This document shows positions 45,589 through 54,292 of a stretch of DNA of 64,000 bases, piece after piece. The notes below the pieces were generated by a model. The model was not told the DNA's origin, made no database searches, and saw only the letters and a program-made list of their open reading frames with translations. Each line of letters opens with the position of its first letter. Positions within the stretch are counted from its first letter, which is position 1. The translations under genes and the position numbers were made by a program. Source of the stretch: Pseudomonas citri (GTDB lineage: Bacteria > Pseudomonadota > Gammaproteobacteria > Pseudomonadales > Pseudomonadaceae); contig NZ_JAODAB010000012.1 in NCBI RefSeq assembly GCF_025336485.1, forward strand, positions 115,237 through 179,236, written 5' to 3'.

Positions 45589-45628
45589 CCCAATAAAAAG
45601 CCGACAGTGAAGTCGGCTTTTTATTGGG
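45589..45628. terminator. Very strong bidirectional terminator between rsgA and motB
   Basis: CCCAATAAAAAGCCGAC (45589-45605) and GTCGGCTTTTTATTGGG (45612-45628) form a 17-bp perfect inverted repeat with a 6-base loop. The A/T runs flank the GC core on both sides, so it can end both convergent transcripts. It abuts the motB stop codon directly. Confidence 0.93.
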
Positions 45629-46669
45629 TCATGGCGCAGGCGAGCCACCCGGTTTCGGCGCGGCATCGTCGAACAAGTTCAAACGCTCGCGCAGCTCATG
45701 GGCAGGCACCGGCTGCTGGTTCGCCGGCAAGGCGTTCGGATCCGCCGCCGCACCCGGCGTTGCCGCTGGTGCTTCGCCGGGCGCGCCCTGACCCTCGGCA
45801 GGGTCCGGCGCCGGGTCGTTGGTCTGCGAACCTTCGATGGCCTGCTGGGCCTTCTTGGTCAATACCACGATATCGATCCGCCGGTTGACCGGGTTGAGCG
45901 GGTTCTTGCGGTCGAACAACGCCGAAGAGGCATAACCGACCACCCGCGCGACCTGCTCATCCGGATAACTGCCAGCCACCAAGGCACGACGTGCCGCGTT
46001 GGCACGGTTGGCGGACAACTCCCAGTTACCGAAATCGCCTTTGCCGGCATAAGGCTGGGCATCGGTGTGGCCGCTGATGCTGATCTTGTTCGGCACCGCC
46101 TTGATGGTGTCGGCCATGGCCAGCAGGATGTCTTCGAAATAAGGCTTCAGGCGTGCACTGCCGGAGTCGAACATCGGACGGTTCTCGGCGTCCATGATCT
46201 GGATGCGCAAGCCGTTCGGCGTGATCTCGAACAGGATCTGGTCCTTGAACTTCTGCAGTTGCGGGTTTTCTTCGACCTTGTTCTGCAACTCCTGCAGCAG
46301 CAACTCCAGGCGTTCGCGCTCGATCTGCTCGGCCATGCCTTCGACCTGCTCGGTATCGGTCGTCACCTTGTCGGGCTGGGGCTGGGATTTGACTTCAGGA
46401 TTGAGGGTCGTGTCTGGCGCCAGGGTCGGTGAGCCGCCCAGGTCGATGATGTACGGCGTGCCGCTTTCAGTGAAACCCACCGGGTCCTTGAAATAGCCGG
46501 CGATGGCGATCTTCTGCTCCGGCGTGGCGGTGGACAGCAGCCACAGCACCAGGAAGAACGCCATCATCGCCGTCGCGAAGTCGGCGAAGGCAATTTTCCA
46601 GGCGCCGCCGTGGTGCCCGCCGGCTATGCGCTTGACGCGCTTGACTATGATCGGCTGGTTATTTTCCAT
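45629..46669 (-). CDS. motB: Flagellar motor stator protein MotB
   Basis: Stator subunit that anchors MotA to peptidoglycan and carries the proton-binding Asp. It has 346 residues. A short cytoplasmic Lys/Arg N-terminus precedes the single membrane helix (FADFATAMMAFFLVLWLLST), with the conserved Asp at its start. The OmpA-like peptidoglycan-binding domain is near residues 165-270 (ISGHTDAQPYAGKGDFGNWE, then LSANRANAARRALV). The tail is Pro/Ala-rich. Three bases separate it from motA upstream. The pair corresponds to the MotAB rather than MotCD stator set (by location). Confidence 0.97.
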   Translation of the reverse strand: MENNQPIIVKRVKRIAGGHHGGAWKIAFADFATAMMAFFLVLWLLSTATPEQKIAIAGYFKDPVGFTESGTPYIIDLGGSPTLAPDTTLNPEVKSQPQPDKVTTDTEQVEGMAEQIERERLELLLQELQNKVEENPQLQKFKDQILFEITPNGLRIQIMDAENRPMFDSGSARLKPYFEDILLAMADTIKAVPNKISISGHTDAQPYAGKGDFGNWELSANRANAARRALVAGSYPDEQVARVVGYASSALFDRKNPLNPVNRRIDIVVLTKKAQQAIEGSQTNDPAPDPAEGQGAPGEAPAATPGAAADPNALPANQQPVPAHELRERLNLFDDAAPKPGGSPAP

Positions 46670-46672
46670 AAC

Positions 46673-47524
46673 TTAGCGACCGCGAACCGCTTGTTCCAGC
46701 TCGGCAAAGCTTGGACGGTGCGCCGGGTACAGGACCTTGCGGCCGAACTCCACCGCCAACGACGGCGGCATGCCCGAGGCCGAGGCCACCAGGGAAGCCT
46801 TGATAGCTTCGTAAGTATTGAGTTCTTCCTTGGCGTCATGGGCCAGGGAGTGGGCCAGCGGACCGAAGAACCCGTACGCCGCCAGGATACCGAAGAAGGT
46901 ACCCACCAGGGCCGCACCGACGTGCAGGCCGATGGATTTCTGGTCGCCATCACCCAGGGACGCCATGGTCACCACGATACCCAATACCGCCGCGACGATA
47001 CCGAAGCCGGGCATGGCGTCGGCGATGCCGGTAACGGCGTGGGATGGATGTTCCAGGTCTTCCTTGAGGCTGTACAGCTCCATGTCGAACAGACCTTCGA
47101 GTTCATGGGGCGCCATGTTGCCGGACGACATGATGCGCAGGTAATCGCAGATGAACGCCGTCATGCGCTCGTCCTTGAGCACGGCGGGGTATTTGGCGAA
47201 GATCGGGCTGGCGGCGGCGTCTTCGATGTCGCCTTCGATCGCCATCATGCCTTCGCGGCGGCTCTTGTTGAGGATCTCGTAGATCAGCCCGAGCACTTCG
47301 AGGTAAAAGGTGTGGCTGAAGCGCGAACTGAACATGCCCAAGGATTTCTTGAGCACGTGCATGGTCATATAGCCAGGGTTGGCCTGGAGGAATGCACCGA
47401 GGGCCGCACCGCCGATGATCATCACCTCGAAGGGTTGGATCAAGGCGGCGATCTTGCCATGGGAAAGCACGTATCCGCCAAGCACGCTCGCGAACACGAC
47501 AATGATGCCGATAATTTTAGCCAT
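46673..47524 (-). CDS. motA: Flagellar motor stator protein MotA
   Basis: Proton-channel stator subunit of 283 residues with four membrane segments. MAKIIGIIVVFASVLGGYVL is TM1, with PFEVMIIGGAALGAFLQANP next. The cytoplasmic loop carries the conserved charged residues used against FliG (RREGMMAIEGDIEDAAASPI region). TM3/TM4 contain GFGIVAAVLGIVVTMASLGD and GIGLHVGAALVGTFFGILAA-like sequence, the family signature. First gene of the motA-motB pair. The spacer to the divergent HDOD gene (47525-47687) is 163 bases. Confidence 0.98.
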   Translation of the reverse strand: MAKIIGIIVVFASVLGGYVLSHGKIAALIQPFEVMIIGGAALGAFLQANPGYMTMHVLKKSLGMFSSRFSHTFYLEVLGLIYEILNKSRREGMMAIEGDIEDAAASPIFAKYPAVLKDERMTAFICDYLRIMSSGNMAPHELEGLFDMELYSLKEDLEHPSHAVTGIADAMPGFGIVAAVLGIVVTMASLGDGDQKSIGLHVGAALVGTFFGILAAYGFFGPLAHSLAHDAKEELNTYEAIKASLVASASGMPPSLAVEFGRKVLYPAHRPSFAELEQAVRGR

Positions 47525-47687
47525 AGATAGAAGGTACTTACTTAAGTCGGGTTCAAGGTCATATTCGGAAGCTGAAAATCTCTTCTTCTACTTATCGGCA
47601 AAACTGCGCCAGACTATAGCCAGTTCTGGCGAAAAGCCAGTTTGCCCCGCTCCGGGCGTAGACCTCATATGATGATCGCGTCCAACC

Positions 47688-49226
47688 ATGGCTAACAAAA
47701 CGACCGCTCCAACGCCACGTCCCATCACGCTCGAAGGCTGGGTGAAGCTGCTTGAAGGCGTGCACTTGCCGGTGCCCCAGGCCAGTCACGACCTGGTCTG
47801 CCGGGCCATCACCGACAGTCGACGGTCGCTGCGGGACATCGCCGAGCTGATGCAGGACAGCCCCGCCCTGGCGCTGAGCGTCATCCGCGAAGCCAACCAT
47901 CACACCCATGGCAGCCTCGCGGAGCCGGCGGAAAACCTCGAGGTGGCCATCAACCGCCTCGGCCTCAAGCGCACCGAAGAACTGCTCGCCCGCCTGCCGT
48001 CGTTGCCCGAACCCCAGATACCCGTCGCCCTGCGCCAGTTGCAATTGATCAGCCAGCACGCCACGCAACAGGCCAATGGTTTCTTCGCCAGCCGCCTGGC
48101 GCGGCTGTGGCAAGACATCCACTGGGGTAGCCTGCTGTTCCTGTCGCCGCTCTGGCCGCTGACCCTGACTCACCCGCGCTTGCTCGGCGAGTGGGAGCTG
48201 CGGGTCATTCATAAAGGCCAGTCAGCCAGCAAGGTGGAGCGCGAGCTGTTTGGCGTACGCCTGCTGAACATCTGCCTGGCCCTGGTAGAAGCCTGGCGCC
48301 TGCCGATCTGGGTCGCGCAGGGCTACCGCCTGCTGCTCAATGAGCGGCGCGAACTGGTTAAAGTGCTGCGTATCGCCCGGGACAGCGAACACCCGCTGCG
48401 CCAGCAGAATCGCCTGGACGACGACCCGGCTTTGCGGCACTGGCTCAACCAGCCGGCCAACACCGTGTTGCTGGCCAACGGCCTGGCCCTGTCGGCGCAC
48501 CATGCCTGGGACAGCACGCATAGCACCCGTTGGCAATACCTCACCAGTTTGTATCTGCAGATGTCGATGGATGAGGTCCAGCAACAACTGCACCAACAAG
48601 CCGCCAACAGCGCACGCCATCACGCCATGCCCGACCTGTGGCATCCGGCGCAGGCCTTGATCTGGCCCTGGGGCAGCCGGCGCATCCATCCCGGGTTGCT
48701 CCCACCCCCACCGCCGAGCCCGGAAGACCTGAGCCAGTGGCGCAAACAATGCTCGGCATTGCTGGTGGAGCCGAGCCCGTTCAGCAACGCCATGCACCTG
48801 ACCACTTCGGCACGCGATGCCTTGGCGGCGTGCGGCATGCGTCGGGTCATGATCCTGATGGCCGACCGCAACCAGACCAGCGTCCGCGTGCATCAGATCG
48901 CCGGCCTGCCCCAGGAGGCGGCAGCCATGAGTTTCCCCATCGGCCAAAGCAAGGTCTTGCAACGGCTGCTGGCCCAGCAGGCCCAGGTTCGCCTGAGCCC
49001 ACAGAACAATGCGCAGTTTTCCGCACTGCTGCCACCGGGCTTGCGCAGCCTGTTTCGCGGCGAACACCTGCTGTTGCGTTCGCTGGCCTGCAACGGCCGG
49101 GTGATCATGCTGGTGGTCGCGGATCAAGGCGGTGGCCCGCTCTCGGACGTGACCGTGCAAGCCTTCGGCAAGACCGTGCAATGCATCGAGCGCGCCCTGC
49201 ACACCTTTACCAACCGCGGCCGCTGA
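47688..49226 (+). CDS. HDOD domain-containing protein
   Basis: A 512-residue putative signalling protein. Residues 15-230 resemble an HDOD domain (LLEGVHLPVPQASHDLVCRA, then LRDIAELMQDSPALALSVIR), a degenerate relative of HD phosphodiesterases that usually lacks catalytic His-Asp. The C-terminal ~130 residues (MRRVMILMADRNQTSVRVHQ, LLRSLACNGRVIMLVVADQG) look like a GAF-type sensor fold. It is transcribed opposite to motA and upstream of rhdA-psd, in a conserved position in Pseudomonas. HDOD proteins often connect to motility or second-messenger regulation; the specific role is unknown. Confidence 0.85.
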   Translation: MANKTTAPTPRPITLEGWVKLLEGVHLPVPQASHDLVCRAITDSRRSLRDIAELMQDSPALALSVIREANHHTHGSLAEPAENLEVAINRLGLKRTEELLARLPSLPEPQIPVALRQLQLISQHATQQANGFFASRLARLWQDIHWGSLLFLSPLWPLTLTHPRLLGEWELRVIHKGQSASKVERELFGVRLLNICLALVEAWRLPIWVAQGYRLLLNERRELVKVLRIARDSEHPLRQQNRLDDDPALRHWLNQPANTVLLANGLALSAHHAWDSTHSTRWQYLTSLYLQMSMDEVQQQLHQQAANSARHHAMPDLWHPAQALIWPWGSRRIHPGLLPPPPPSPEDLSQWRKQCSALLVEPSPFSNAMHLTTSARDALAACGMRRVMILMADRNQTSVRVHQIAGLPQEAAAMSFPIGQSKVLQRLLAQQAQVRLSPQNNAQFSALLPPGLRSLFRGEHLLLRSLACNGRVIMLVVADQGGGPLSDVTVQAFGKTVQCIERALHTFTNRGR

Positions 49227-49268
49227 ACTTGCTACAATCCTTTCCCTTTGCGCCCCTGGAGACCTCAC

Positions 49269-50084
49269 ATGCCTGACTTCTCTGGCTTGCCATTGGTGAT
49301 CGAGCCGAGCGACCTGCTCCCGCGCCTCGACACCCCTGAACTGATCCTGGTGGACCTGACCAGTGCCGCCCGCTACAGCACCGGGCATATTCCCGGCGCT
49401 CGCTTCGTCGACCCCAAGCGCACCCAATTGGGCCTGCCGCCCGCGCCGGGCCTGCTGCCAGCGAAAACCGATCTGGAAACACTGTTCGGCGAACTCGGCC
49501 ACAACCCGGATGCGGTCTACGTGGTCTACGACGACGAAGGCGGTGGCTGGGCCGGACGCTTCATCTGGCTGTTGGACGTGATCGGTCACTCGAACTATCA
49601 CTACCTCGACGGCGGCCTGCTGTCGTGGCTGGACGAAGGTCTGCCGGTGGCCACCGAGGTGCCCGCGCCCGCTGCTGGCCCGGTGAGCGTCATGCTGCTA
49701 GAAGCGCCCACTGCCACCCGCGAATACCTGCAAAGTCGCCTCGGCGCCGCCGACTTGGCGATCTGGGATGCGCGCGGCCCACTGGAATACTCCGGCGAGA
49801 AAGTCGTGGCGGCACGGGGCGGACACATCCCCGGCGCGGTCAATTTCGAGTGGACCGCCGGCATGGACCCGGCGCGCAGCCTGCGCATCCGCAAGGACAT
49901 GCCGCAGATCCTCGAAAAACTGGGCATTACGCCCGACAAGGAAATCATCACCCACTGCCAGACTCACCACCGCTCTGGCTTCACCTACCTGGTGGCCAAG
50001 GCACTCGGTTATCCGCGGGTCAAAGGCTATGCCGGTTCCTGGGGCGAATGGGGCAATCACCCCGACACCCCTATCGAGCTTTGA
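49269..50084 (+). CDS. rhdA: Thiosulfate sulfurtransferase (rhodanese) RhdA
   Basis: Cytoplasmic sulfurtransferase that moves sulfane sulfur from thiosulfate to cyanide or other acceptors, possibly protecting against cyanide or redox stress. It has 271 residues in two rhodanese domains. The N-terminal one (LILVDLTSAARYSTGHIPGA) is inactive; the C-terminal one has the active-site loop HCQTHHRSGF, with Cys near residue 230, identical in form to that of Azotobacter RhdA. The ATG at 49269 follows CTGGAGACCTCAC. psd starts 19 bases after its stop. Confidence 0.96.
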   Translation: MPDFSGLPLVIEPSDLLPRLDTPELILVDLTSAARYSTGHIPGARFVDPKRTQLGLPPAPGLLPAKTDLETLFGELGHNPDAVYVVYDDEGGGWAGRFIWLLDVIGHSNYHYLDGGLLSWLDEGLPVATEVPAPAAGPVSVMLLEAPTATREYLQSRLGAADLAIWDARGPLEYSGEKVVAARGGHIPGAVNFEWTAGMDPARSLRIRKDMPQILEKLGITPDKEIITHCQTHHRSGFTYLVAKALGYPRVKGYAGSWGEWGNHPDTPIEL

Positions 50085-50103
50085 AGGTTCTTAAGGACAG
50101 TTC

Positions 50104-50964
50104 ATGAAAAACCGTTTGTTCATCATTTCCCAGTACCTGCTGCCCCATCACTTGCTGTCGCGGCTGGCCGGCTGCATTGCCGAATGCCGCGTGCGCTGGT
50201 TCAAGAATGCCTTCACCGCCTGGTTCGCCAAGCGCTACCAGGTAGACATGTCCCAGGCCCTGGTGGAAGACGTGACGGGCTACGAGCACTTCAACGCGTT
50301 TTTCACCCGCGCCTTGAAAGACGGCGCTCGCCCACTGGACCAGACACCGGGCGCGATCCTCAGCCCCGCCGACGGTGCCATCAGCCAGCTCGGCCCGATC
50401 GAGCACGGTCGCGTTTTCCAGGCCAAGGGCCACAGCTTCAGCGTGTTGGAATTGCTGGGCGGTGATGCCGCCAACGCAGCGCCATTCATGGGCGGCGAAT
50501 TCGCCACCGTCTACCTCTCCCCCAAGGACTACCACCGCGTGCACATGCCGCTGGCCGGCACTCTGCGGGAGATGGTCTACATTCCCGGGCGGATTTTCTC
50601 GGTCAACCAGACCACCGCCGAAAACGTCCCGGAACTGTTCGCTCGCAACGAGCGCGTGGCGTGCATTTTCGACACCGAGCGCGGGCCGATGGCCGTGGTA
50701 CTGGTGGGCGCGATGATCGTTGCGTCCATCGAAACCGTCTGGGCCGGGCTGGTGACGCCACCCAAGCGCCAACTGAAAACCTTCCGCTACGACGAAGCCG
50801 CCCGCGCACCGATCCATTTGGAAAAAGGCGCTGAACTGGGACGCTTCAAGCTGGGCTCGACGGCGATCGTGCTGTTCGGACCGGACCAGATGAAATGGGC
50901 CGAAGGCCTGGTGGCTGGCTCGCCCGTGCAGATGGGCCAGGGGCTGGCATTGCCAAAAGCCTGA
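50104..50964 (+). CDS. psd: Phosphatidylserine decarboxylase proenzyme
   Basis: Membrane-associated, pyruvoyl-dependent enzyme that makes phosphatidylethanolamine from phosphatidylserine. It has 286 residues. The self-cleavage site is LGSTAIVLF near residue 251 (cleavage between Gly and Ser creates the pyruvoyl group). Conserved YEHFNAFFTRALKDGARPLD and YLSPKDYHRVHMPLAG, with the catalytic His region, are present. It closely follows rhdA and ends before a REP hairpin, suggesting a small rhdA-psd operon. Confidence 0.98.
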   Translation: MKNRLFIISQYLLPHHLLSRLAGCIAECRVRWFKNAFTAWFAKRYQVDMSQALVEDVTGYEHFNAFFTRALKDGARPLDQTPGAILSPADGAISQLGPIEHGRVFQAKGHSFSVLELLGGDAANAAPFMGGEFATVYLSPKDYHRVHMPLAGTLREMVYIPGRIFSVNQTTAENVPELFARNERVACIFDTERGPMAVVLVGAMIVASIETVWAGLVTPPKRQLKTFRYDEAARAPIHLEKGAELGRFKLGSTAIVLFGPDQMKWAEGLVAGSPVQMGQGLALPKA

Positions 50965-50983
50965 GTCACGGTAAAAGCAGACC

Positions 50984-51008
50984 TGTGGGAGCAAAGCCTG
51001 CTCCCACA
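50984..51008. repeat. REP hairpin TGTGGGAGCA...TGCTCCCACA
   Basis: A 10-bp perfect stem (50984-50993 with 50999-51008) and five-base loop lies 20 bases after the psd stop. It belongs to the same family as the paired REP at 43585-43671. It may act as the psd 3' end-protecting or terminating structure. Confidence 0.85.
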
Positions 51009-51098
51009 ACACATAAACATTCAGGACAACGCATCGCCGTATCAACTGCTAGAGTTTGGAAACATCATTTTCATTTCCCGCCGGAGCCCGTCCACGGC

Positions 51099-52856
51099 AT
51101 GAATGAGACCAGCCCTCTCCAGTTGTTGCGCGTCCTGAACCCGACACAGCCCCGCCTGTCGTTCTGCGACGCCACGCCACGCGACCTCAAGCGATGGATC
51201 GCCAACCTGCCCAAGGCCAACATTGGCGAGACTGCCCGCCTGCTGTACCAGGCACTGGGCGAACTCAACCAACTGCTCACGCCCAGCGAAAACCGCCTGC
51301 AACTGCTCGAACTGCTCAGGCCCGAGGTGCATTACGTCTGCAAGCACCTGGAACGACATTTCCTGCAACAGGCCATCGTACTGGATGACCGCTCACGCAA
51401 GATCGTCAACCTGTGCCAAGCCCTGCAGAGCTACCTCGCGATGGGCTACAAGCAGATCGTGGCCCGCATCGCGCCGAAATTCAGCAAAGACCGCGCCCGT
51501 CTGCTGAGCACCACGCTGCAACGGGCGATGCAGGCTCTCAACGGGCAACTGTTGCGCGCCAGCCAACTGTACAGCCCGATACCTGAAGGCTTGTGGCTCG
51601 ATCTGCACCAGCTCTACCGGATCGCCTGCCAATTGCGCTTGCAGCACCTGAACGTGAGCGATGACCTGGCCAGCCAGGTCCAGCAGTTGAATGTCGAACA
51701 GACCTATGTCGTCGCCCTGTTGCTGGGGGCATCCCGTAGCAATCAACTGCGCCAGAGCCAGATTGCACGACTGGCCGAAGTGCTCGAAGCCTGGAGCCCA
51801 CGTGTCAAGCTGGACCCACCCAGGGCGGCGGCGAACCTGTTCGCCGTGGCTCCGGAACTGGATATCGGACCACGCTATCGTTCCAAATTCCGGGCCGAGC
51901 AGCAGCCGACCTTGCAAGGGTTCGATCCGCAACCGCTGGTGCAAGCCATCGCCAGCTATCTGGAGCAACCGAACGACTCGACACTGTCGGTTCCAAACGG
52001 CATGAGCACCGACACTTTGCACCACCTGCAAGCGGCCTGGGGCGAAGCAGCCGAGCGCAGCTTCCAGCGCACCGAGGGCAATGGCAAGCTGACAATCTGC
52101 GTGGGCATGAGCGCATTGCACTATTACCTCGGCGGCGAGCGTTCTTTCAGCGAGATCCTCAAGACCTCCGCGACACGCAAGGCGCGGTTCGACGTTTCGC
52201 CGGGGAAATCGAACGACACCTGGAAGCAGGCCTTCGACGCGGCTCCCACGGGCGACAGCGACCTGTTGCCCTACGAAGAAATCGAATACCCGGCCAACCC
52301 GAGCGATGACGACGGCAGCGGCTCGAACAACCAGCATCACTTTCCGACCTACGACCTGCCGATCATCAACCATAGCCCCGGCGGCTACTGCCTGGGCTGG
52401 CCGAAAGAGGTTCCGGAACAACTCCAGGCCGGGGAAATGGTCGGTATCCGCGACGCCAGCGAGCAAGCCTGGAGCATCGCCGTGGTGCGCTGGATCCGCC
52501 AGGTACGCAATGGCAGCATGCAAATGGGCATCGAGCTGATCGCGCCCCACGCCCAGCCCTGCGGGCTGCAACTGGTGCGTGAAGAGAAAGAACAGAACCA
52601 TTACTTCAGAGGGTTGCTACTGCCGGAAATCAGCGCCATCGACCTGCCGGCCACCATGATCGCCCCTCGCCTGCCCTTCCAGGAGGGCCAGCACGTCATG
52701 ATCAATACCAACGGCGAAGAACGCCGCGCCGGCCTGGACCGCCGGGTCACCAGCACCCACAGTTTCAACCAGTTCGCTTATCACCAGGAGGATTCAGGCG
52801 CCGGGAAAGGCAGCGACGCCGAGGGGGATTTCGATTCGTTGTGGAAGTCGCTTTAA
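51099..52856 (+). CDS. Conserved Pseudomonas protein with PilZ-like C-terminal segment, function unknown
   Basis: A 585-residue soluble protein. The N-terminal ~330 residues are helical, beginning MNETSPLQLLRVLNPTQPRL, with many Leu/Gln/Arg heptad-like stretches. Near residue 425 is the segment INHSPGGYCLGWPKEVPEQL followed by beta-strand-like IAVVRWIRQVRNGSMQMGIE. This recalls the (D/N)-x-S-x-x-G half of PilZ c-di-GMP receptors, but no RxxxR motif precedes it. Its position after psd matches PA4958 (from memory). The ATG at 51099 follows CGGAGCCCGTCCACGGC. A regulatory or scaffolding role is possible; it is not assigned. Confidence 0.8.
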   Translation: MNETSPLQLLRVLNPTQPRLSFCDATPRDLKRWIANLPKANIGETARLLYQALGELNQLLTPSENRLQLLELLRPEVHYVCKHLERHFLQQAIVLDDRSRKIVNLCQALQSYLAMGYKQIVARIAPKFSKDRARLLSTTLQRAMQALNGQLLRASQLYSPIPEGLWLDLHQLYRIACQLRLQHLNVSDDLASQVQQLNVEQTYVVALLLGASRSNQLRQSQIARLAEVLEAWSPRVKLDPPRAAANLFAVAPELDIGPRYRSKFRAEQQPTLQGFDPQPLVQAIASYLEQPNDSTLSVPNGMSTDTLHHLQAAWGEAAERSFQRTEGNGKLTICVGMSALHYYLGGERSFSEILKTSATRKARFDVSPGKSNDTWKQAFDAAPTGDSDLLPYEEIEYPANPSDDDGSGSNNQHHFPTYDLPIINHSPGGYCLGWPKEVPEQLQAGEMVGIRDASEQAWSIAVVRWIRQVRNGSMQMGIELIAPHAQPCGLQLVREEKEQNHYFRGLLLPEISAIDLPATMIAPRLPFQEGQHVMINTNGEERRAGLDRRVTSTHSFNQFAYHQEDSGAGKGSDAEGDFDSLWKSL

Positions 52857-52888
52857 ACAGCGCATGTCCCTTTGCGGTGAGGGGACTG

Positions 52889-52924
52889 GTTTGTGGCGAG
52901 GGGATTTATCCCCTCGCCACAAAC
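52889..52924. repeat. Perfect palindromic repeat GTTTGTGGCGAGGGGAT (copy 2)
   Basis: A 17-bp perfect stem (52889-52905 with 52908-52924) and 2-base TT loop. The core TGTGGCGAGGGGAT is shared with 12727-12756. It lies between two convergent genes (PilZ-like protein and serB), 22 bases past the serB stop, where it may act as a bidirectional terminator. Confidence 0.85.
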
Positions 52925-52945
52925 AGAGAGTAATACACTCAGAGC

Positions 52946-54160
52946 TCAACGCTGCCCGTCACGATCCCTGAAGCCCAGCAGATACAGCACCCCATCCAGC
53001 CCCAGGGTTGAAATGGCCTGCCTGGCCGACTGCTTGACCAGCGGTTTGGCGCGGAAGGCCACACCCAACCCGGCAATGGCCAACATCGGCAAATCATTGG
53101 CGCCGTCGCCCACGGCGATGGTCTGCTCCAGGCTCAGGCCTTCCTTCGCGGCCAATTCGCGCAACAGATCGGCCTTGCGCTGGGCATCGACAATGGGCTC
53201 AACCGCCACGCCGGTCACCTTGCCATCCACCACTTCCAACTCGTTGGCGAACACATAGTCAATGCCGAGCTTGGCCTGCAACTGCCGGGCGAAATAGGTG
53301 AAGCCACCGGACAGGATGGCGGTCTTGTAACCCAGGCGCTTGAGTTCGGCGAACAGGATCTCGGCGCCTTCGGTCAAGCGCAGGGAAGCGCCGATGGAAT
53401 CCAGTACGCTGATATCGAGGCCTTGCAGCAGCGCCAGGCGCTCCTTGAAGCTGGCGCGAAAATCCAGTTCGCCGGCCATGGCCCGCTCAGTGATGGCCGA
53501 CACTTTGTCGCCCACGCCAGCGGCCTTGGCCAGCTCATCGATAACTTCGGCTTCGATCAGCGTCGAATCCATATCGAACACCGCCAGGCGACGGTTGCGA
53601 CGGAACAGCGAATCCTCCTGGAAGGCGATGTCGACGTTCAGCTCCTGGGCCACGCTGAGGAATTCGGCACGCAATGCCTGGGGATCGGCCGGTTCGCCAC
53701 GCACCGAAAACTCGATGCAGCCCTTGCCCTTGTCCTCCGCCATGTCCAACGGCATGCGCCCCGACAGGCGGTCGATATGATCGATATTCAAGCCATATTC
53801 AGCCGTGATCGAACTGACACGCTGCAACTGTTCGGCGGTGACCTTGCGGGTCAACAACGTAACGATATGGCGCTGCTTGCCCTGGCCGGCCACCCAATAC
53901 TGGTAATCGGCTTCGGAAACTGGCGTGAAACGCACCTGCTGGTCGAGTTCATGTGCGGCGAACAGGATGTCCTTGAGCACCGACTTGCTCTGTTCGGCGT
54001 TCGGGATTTCAACCAGGATGCCAAATGACAGTGTGTCGTGAATCACCGCCTGACCGATGTCTAGAACGTTCACACCACCTTGGGCCAGAACGCCGGTAAT
54101 GGCCGCAGTCAGACCCGGACGGTCGCTGCCAGTGATGTTTATCAGGACGATTTCGCGCAA
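52946..54160 (-). CDS. serB: Phosphoserine phosphatase SerB, TTG start
   Basis: Last step of serine synthesis (phosphoserine to serine). It has 404 residues: two N-terminal ACT domains (LINITGSDRPGLTAAITGVL; IVTLLTRKVTAEQLQRVSSI) and a HAD phosphatase domain with AVFDMDSTLIEAEVIDELA (DxDST nucleophile motif), ILSGGFTYFA and GDGANDLPMLAIAGLG. I place the start at a TTG (54160) because the conserved N-terminus (M)REIVLINITGSDRPG begins there and GGGGTG lies just upstream; no ATG is close. Divergent from the HAMP-protein gene. Confidence 0.95.
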   Translation of the reverse strand: MREIVLINITGSDRPGLTAAITGVLAQGGVNVLDIGQAVIHDTLSFGILVEIPNAEQSKSVLKDILFAAHELDQQVRFTPVSEADYQYWVAGQGKQRHIVTLLTRKVTAEQLQRVSSITAEYGLNIDHIDRLSGRMPLDMAEDKGKGCIEFSVRGEPADPQALRAEFLSVAQELNVDIAFQEDSLFRRNRRLAVFDMDSTLIEAEVIDELAKAAGVGDKVSAITERAMAGELDFRASFKERLALLQGLDISVLDSIGASLRLTEGAEILFAELKRLGYKTAILSGGFTYFARQLQAKLGIDYVFANELEVVDGKVTGVAVEPIVDAQRKADLLRELAAKEGLSLEQTIAVGDGANDLPMLAIAGLGVAFRAKPLVKQSARQAISTLGLDGVLYLLGFRDRDGQR

Positions 54161-54230
54161 GGCGCACCCCCGCAGGTGAAAAAAAACGCATTCTACCCAC
54201 ATTCAGTGACCATCGGGCACCGCCAATGCT

Positions 54231-54258
54231 TTGCCGGCCTTGGGCCTGTCGCTATACT
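54231..54258 (+). promoter_or_regulatory. Sigma-70 promoter of the HAMP-protein gene
   Basis: -35 TTGCCG (54231-54236), 16-base spacer, -10 TATACT (54253-54258), 35 bases before the GTG start codon. Confidence 0.55.
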
Positions 54259-54292
54259 GCGCGTCAATTTCACGGACAAAGAGCCGAGCTCA

